Assembly: GCA_021604925.1 (NCBI GenBank)
Contig: BQJX01000109.1
Coordinates: 1 to 7,881, forward strand
From: Gemmatimonadota bacterium
GTDB lineage: Bacteria > ARS69
DNA: 7,881 bases
Reading direction: 5' to 3'
The notes below the pieces were generated by a model. The model searched no databases and was not told the DNA's origin. It worked only from the letters and a program-made list of their open reading frames with translations. Positions 4,146 through 7,881 of the stretch are shown piece after piece (the stretch's first letter is position 1; every line of letters starts with the position of its first letter). Position numbers and translations under genes: made by a program.

Positions 4146-6164
4146 TCACGGGGCGGGGGTGTCTCCCAGCGACGAGGACGACTCCCCGCTGGCCGCCGTG
4201 TTCTTTCCACTGTCATCGGACGGTTCGACGGCCGGGCTGACATCCTTCACGTCCGGCAGCGGCGAACCCTGCACGAGCAGCTGCACGTCTTCCGCGTCCA
4301 GCGTCTCCCGCTCCAGCAATGCCATGGCCAGCGAATCCAGCACGTCGCGATGCTCGGTCAGCACCTGCTGGGCCGTGGCACGTCCGGCCTCGACCAGCCG
4401 CCGGATCTCCTCGTCGATGACCTCCGACGTCTCGTCGCTCACGTGGCGGCGGTCCATGATCTCGCGCCCCAGGAAGACCTGTTCGTCTCCCTGTCCCAGG
4501 GCGATGGGACCGAGCCGCTCGCTCATTCCCCACTCGCAGACCATGCGCCGCGCGATGTTGGTGGCGCCATCGATGTCGGCCTTGGCGCCGCTGGTGATCT
4601 CCCCGAGCACGATCTCCTCGGCGGCCCGGCCGCCCATGGACACCGCGATGTCGGCTTCGTACGCGCTCTTGGTCGGATTGCGACGTTCCGCGGGCAGGAA
4701 CCAGGTGGTGCCCAGCGACTGTCCGCGCGGCACGATCGTCACCTTTTCCACCGGGTTGGCCCCGGGAACGTGCAGCGCCACCAGTGCGTGGCCCGCCTCG
4801 TGGTAGGCGATGACTTCCTTCTCCTGCTCCGAGAGGATAAGGCTCTTGCGTTCGGGGCCCATGGCGACTTTGTCCTTGGCATCGAAGAGGTCAATCATGG
4901 TCACGGAATCCCGGTTGCGGCGGGCGGCCAGCAGCGCGGCTTCGTTCATCACGTTGGCCAGATCCGCGCCCGAGAAACCCGGCGTGCCCCGCGCGATCTT
5001 CTCGAGGTTCACGTCGTCGTTCAGCGGGATCGGCTTGGAGTGCACCTTGAGGATGCCCAGGCGTCCGCGGACGTCCGGCAGGTCCACCACGATCTGACGG
5101 TCGAAGCGACCGGGGCGCAGAAGAGCGGGATCCAGCACATCGGGGCGGTTGGTGGCCGCCACCAGGATCACGCCTTCGGAAGAGTCGAAGCCGTCCATTT
5201 CCACGAGCAGCTGGTTCAGCGTCTGCTCGCGCTCGTCGTGGCCGCCGCCGAGACCGGCGCCGCGATGACGACCGACCGCGTCGATCTCATCGATGAAGAT
5301 GATGCACGGCGCGTTCTTGCGGCCCTGCTCGAACAGGTCCCGCACGCGCGAGGCGCCCACGCCCACGAACATCTCCACGAAGTCGGATCCCGACATCGAG
5401 AAGAACGGCACCGCGGCTTCGCCCGCGACGGCCTTGGCCAGCAGCGTCTTGCCGGTTCCCGGCGCGCCGAGCAGCAACGCGCCCTTCGGGATCTTGCCGC
5501 CCAGCTTCTGGAACTTGGCGGGATCGCGCAGGAACTCGATGATCTCCTCCAGCTCCTGCTTGGCCTCGGTGGCGCCGGCCACATCCTCGAACGTGATCTT
5601 GGGTCGGTCCCCGCCGGTCATCAGTCGCGCCTTGCTCTTGCCGAACGTGAACGCCCGGTTTCCGCCCGACTGCATCTGGCGCATGATGAAGATCCAGATG
5701 CCGAGAATGAGGAGTATGGGGAGCCACGCGAGGAGGATCTGCGTCCAGCGCGTGCCCGGAATGTCAGCGCTGATGCGGGCCGCACCGTTCTTGTCCAGGA
5801 TGCGCTGGGTGAGACCCTCTTCGTTCGGCGGGATGATCACACTGAAGCGCGTGTACGCCTGGTTCACGCCCTGGTATTCGGTCATGGCGGGCGCCGCCAG
5901 CTCTCCGTGGAGTTCCTGCTCCACGATCCGCACGTCGCGGATGTTGCCCGCGTCCACCTGCTCCAGGAACTCCGTGTAGACGATCTGAACCTCGCGCGCC
6001 TGGTCGTTGTAGACGGTCTGGAAGACCACCAGGAACAGCAGGATCAGGACGGCCCAGAAGGCCATGGTCTTGGTTGCCCGGCCGTACCGCGGAGCGTCCT
6101 TCTTTCTCCCCGGATCCCGAGGGTCTTCCGGGCGCTGGTCGTCCGGGTCTCGGCGATCATTCAT
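4146..6164 (-). CDS. ftsH: ATP-dependent zinc metalloprotease FtsH
   Basis: FtsH is a hexameric membrane-anchored AAA+ protease that degrades misfolded membrane proteins and selected cytosolic regulators. The 672-residue protein has a charged N-terminus, a first membrane helix (about 35-51), an extracytoplasmic domain to about 139, and a second helix (about 142-161). In the AAA+ domain are Walker A GAPGTGKT (233-240), the pore motif FVG (266-268), Walker B FIDEID (290-295), and the second region of homology with arginine fingers R350/R353. The protease domain has HEAGH (455-459, catalytic E456) and D530 as third zinc ligand in TSGAKADIDGAT, where the usual Asn before the Asp is Ala. Residues 635-672 form a Ser/Asp/Pro-rich, probably disordered tail. 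The ATG overlaps the hpt stop as ATGA (6164-6161), so it is probably coupled to hpt. FtsH lies next to tilS and hpt in many bacteria. Confidence 0.98.
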   Translation of the reverse strand: MNDRRDPDDQRPEDPRDPGRKKDAPRYGRATKTMAFWAVLILLFLVVFQTVYNDQAREVQIVYTEFLEQVDAGNIRDVRIVEQELHGELAAPAMTEYQGVNQAYTRFSVIIPPNEEGLTQRILDKNGAARISADIPGTRWTQILLAWLPILLILGIWIFIMRQMQSGGNRAFTFGKSKARLMTGGDRPKITFEDVAGATEAKQELEEIIEFLRDPAKFQKLGGKIPKGALLLGAPGTGKTLLAKAVAGEAAVPFFSMSGSDFVEMFVGVGASRVRDLFEQGRKNAPCIIFIDEIDAVGRHRGAGLGGGHDEREQTLNQLLVEMDGFDSSEGVILVAATNRPDVLDPALLRPGRFDRQIVVDLPDVRGRLGILKVHSKPIPLNDDVNLEKIARGTPGFSGADLANVMNEAALLAARRNRDSVTMIDLFDAKDKVAMGPERKSLILSEQEKEVIAYHEAGHALVALHVPGANPVEKVTIVPRGQSLGTTWFLPAERRNPTKSAYEADIAVSMGGRAAEEIVLGEITSGAKADIDGATNIARRMVCEWGMSERLGPIALGQGDEQVFLGREIMDRRHVSDETSEVIDEEIRRLVEAGRATAQQVLTEHRDVLDSLAMALLERETLDAEDVQLLVQGSPLPDVKDVSPAVEPSDDSGKNTAASGESSSSLGDTPAP

Positions 6165-6754
6165 CGCTGCTTGTCCTCACTGGCGCCGGAGCCATCGATC
6201 TCCACATTCGGGAGGTCGTTGATGTCCAGCACGGTAATGTACGGGAGATTGCGAAAGCGCTGTGCAAAGTCCAATCCGTAGCCGACCACGAACTCGTCGG
6301 GAATCTGGAAGCCGACCCAGTCGACGGGTGCATCCACTCGTCGTCGCTCCGCCTTGTTCAGCAGGGACACGACTTTCAGGGAGGCCGGGTTCCGCGCCAG
6401 GAGCAGCTCGCGCAGGTACTCCAGGGTCAGCCCGGTATCCACGATGTCCTCCACGATCAACACGTGGCGCCCCTCGATGTTCAATCCCAGGTCGGAAAGG
6501 ATGCGGACCACGCCGGACGAGGCCGTCTTGTCCTCGTAGCTGGACACGACCATGAAGTCCATCTCGCAGTCGACGTCCATGGCGCGCACGAGGTCGGCCA
6601 GGAAGATGAAGCCGCCCTTCAGGATATTGACGCAGATGGGGCACTTGTCGCGATAGACCTCGGACAGCTCGCGACCGAGTTCCTGGACCCGGGCCGCGAG
6701 CTTCTCGCGCGAGATCAGGACGTTGCCGATGGGGGTGACCGTGTCGGAATTCAC
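6161..6754 (-). CDS. hpt: hypoxanthine phosphoribosyltransferase
   Basis: Hpt transfers the phosphoribosyl group of PRPP to hypoxanthine or guanine, giving IMP or GMP in purine salvage in the cytoplasm. The 197-residue protein has the type I PRTase fold markers: LKGG (45-48) in the pyrophosphate loop, the flexible-loop segment SSYEDKTASSG (71-81), the PRPP loop VLIVEDIVDTGLTL (98-111) with acidic E102/D103, K134 in LLNKAERR at the purine site, and the C-terminal VGYGLDFAQRFRNLPYI (157-173). Length is normal for bacterial Hpt (about 180 residues) with a short polar C-terminal extension. The start is the GTG at 6754-6752, overlapping the tilS stop as GTGA, with GAGGAG (6766-6771) 11 nt upstream inside tilS. 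No ATG lies near the N-terminus. Its 3' end overlaps the ftsH start by 4 nt. Confidence 0.96.
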   Translation of the reverse strand: MNSDTVTPIGNVLISREKLAARVQELGRELSEVYRDKCPICVNILKGGFIFLADLVRAMDVDCEMDFMVVSSYEDKTASSGVVRILSDLGLNIEGRHVLIVEDIVDTGLTLEYLRELLLARNPASLKVVSLLNKAERRRVDAPVDWVGFQIPDEFVVGYGLDFAQRFRNLPYITVLDINDLPNVEIDGSGASEDKQR

Positions 6755-7881
6755 GTGGGTCTGATCTCCTCGCACCAGGGCGCCGGCCCGGTCAGCTCCA
6801 GGCGCAGAGCCCTGTCCGTTTCTTCGGTGATTCGGGTCCGGGTGTCCACCCGGAAACCCGGAATCCAGACAATTCCAGTGTCGTCGGCCACGATGGGCAC
6901 CGACTCCCGCAGGCGCCGTGGCACCTTTTTGTTCACCATCAGGTCCTGGACCTTGATGGATCCATCCAGGCCAAGTGGCCGATAGCGATCCCCGGGGCGT
7001 CGCCCGCGCACCTGCAGTCCGCCGCGAACGCTGGCCGCGTCCAACCAGGCCACCCGGGGTCCTTCCGAGCGCGCGGCCCGCAGCCACGCCGGTCCGGCGG
7101 CCCCGTCCAGGCGATCCGCCGTGAGCTGTCCGCCGGACGGGCCCAAACTCAATCGACCGGGAACCGGCAGGGTCCGTTCCGCCAAACCCGGCGCCGGAAC
7201 GTCGGGTGTGGCGGCGGTCACGTGCAGACCCCGGCCATCGCCGGAAATCCGGAATCCCGCTCCGGGTTCCAGGGCGAATACGGCACCCTCGCGCCAGTCG
7301 CGGGCGCACCGATCCATGACTCCGAAGCCGAAATCCGAGGGATTCCCTCCGAGGCGACGGATCGCCAGACGCAGGGCCGTCGACAGAATGATGGCATCAT
7401 AGGCCCGGCTCTGGGGCCCAGCAAGAGTCAATTCCCGCGCGCCTTCGTGGACCACCAACTCCTGCAGGGCGTCGGCGCCGGCCCGCTCCAGATGGTCGCT
7501 CAGCCCGGCCAGGAGGTCTCCGGATCGGCCGACGACCCGTTCGATCTCCGGATTCTCTCGACGCAGCAGCGGGATCACGTCCCGGCGAAGGCGGGCGCGC
7601 AGATTCGATCCGTCGGCGTTGGTCGGATCCTCCCGCCAGTCGATCTCCCGGAGCCGCAGGAACTCCCGGATCTCTTCCGCCGTGCGGTCGAACAGCGGCC
7701 GGATCACGCCGTCCTCCCGGGCCGCCCGGGGCAGCGACAGCCCGCGCGGGCCGGCTCCCCGGATGAGCTGGGCCAGGAACGTCTCCAGGCGGTCGGTCGC
7801 ATGGTGTCCCACGGCGATTCGGACGCGGCCATCCCCGGAGGCGTCTTCCGCGGCGGCCACCCGATGAAGGAAGGCATAGCG
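6751..7881 (-). CDS. tilS: tRNA(Ile)-lysidine synthetase TilS, 5'-partial
   Basis: TilS attaches lysine to C34 of the CAU-anticodon tRNA-Ile using ATP, so that the tRNA reads AUA and is charged with isoleucine. The visible 376 residues lack the N-terminus with its SGGxDS ATP-binding loop, which lies beyond 7881. Numbered from the window edge: RYAFL (1-5), AVGHHATDRLETFLAQLIRG (23-42), the IRPLFDRTAEEI block (60-71), REDPTN with the following NLRARLRRDVIPLL (83-106), a central TilS substrate-binding-like region, and the C-terminal domain with VRGRRPGDRYRPLG (291-304), KVQDLMVNKKVPRRLR (310-325) and IVWIPGFRVD (337-346). The family motif H-x-D-D-Q-x-E-T reads H-A-T-D-R-L-E-T here. The stop TGA (6753-6751) overlaps the hpt start by 4 nt. 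The frame stays open to the window edge, so the GTG at 7860 is an internal codon, not the start. Confidence 0.95.
   Translation of the reverse strand, partial: RYAFLHRVAAAEDASGDGRVRIAVGHHATDRLETFLAQLIRGAGPRGLSLPRAAREDGVIRPLFDRTAEEIREFLRLREIDWREDPTNADGSNLRARLRRDVIPLLRRENPEIERVVGRSGDLLAGLSDHLERAGADALQELVVHEGARELTLAGPQSRAYDAIILSTALRLAIRRLGGNPSDFGFGVMDRCARDWREGAVFALEPGAGFRISGDGRGLHVTAATPDVPAPGLAERTLPVPGRLSLGPSGGQLTADRLDGAAGPAWLRAARSEGPRVAWLDAASVRGGLQVRGRRPGDRYRPLGLDGSIKVQDLMVNKKVPRRLRESVPIVADDTGIVWIPGFRVDTRTRITEETDRALRLELTGPAPWCEEIRPT

Noticed and set aside
3666..6281. An 871-codon plus-strand open frame
   Set aside because: It lies opposite ftsH and folP, whose motifs are unambiguous. The peptide is His/Arg/Leu-rich, with no domain and no ribosome binding site, so it is a by-product of GC-rich codon use.

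Overview
The window is a GC-rich bacterial chromosomal segment dominated by housekeeping genes. Positions 7881 down to 2493 hold one compact minus-strand operon in the order tilS (5' end outside the window) - hpt - ftsH - folP - cdaA. It covers tRNA-Ile2 lysidine synthesis, purine salvage, membrane proteolysis, folate synthesis and cyclic di-AMP synthesis. Neighbouring genes overlap by 4 nt (tilS/hpt), 4 nt (hpt/ftsH) and 7 nt (folP/cdaA), and ftsH and folP are 13 nt apart, so the cluster is probably cotranscribed and partly translationally coupled. tilS-hpt-ftsH is common in Firmicutes, and ftsH-folP-cdaA is common in Deltaproteobacteria and several candidate phyla. The mixed order and the base composition suggest a deep-branching or uncultured high-GC phylum, but I cannot fix the taxon from this sequence.

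Left of the operon, on the plus strand at 1166-2047, is a complete carbon-nitrogen hydrolase. It has an intact Glu-Lys-Cys triad and closely resembles the archaeal PaNit/PH0642-type nitrilases. Its stop faces the end of cdaA across a 445-bp gap (2048-2492) with no convincing gene. That gap is unusually rich in inverted repeats, including a 15-bp inverted pair with a single mismatch (2368-2382 / 2436-2450) and two back-to-back hairpins, one closed by a GAGA tetraloop.

A divergent gene at 887-129 (minus strand) encodes a 252-residue soluble protein I do not recognise. It shares a 278-bp upstream region (888-1165) with the nitrilase gene. That region holds an extended -10-like promoter for the minus-strand gene, a 14-bp alternating CG palindrome and an 8-bp inverted repeat. 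The first 172 bases look like the 3' end of a plus-strand gene converging on the unknown gene and overlapping its tail.

No mobile elements, CRISPR arrays, tRNA or rRNA genes are visible. I do not see a clear new multi-gene system. The points most worth following are the hairpin-rich convergent gap, the unknown protein divergent from the nitrilase, and the absence of cdaR/glmM after cdaA.
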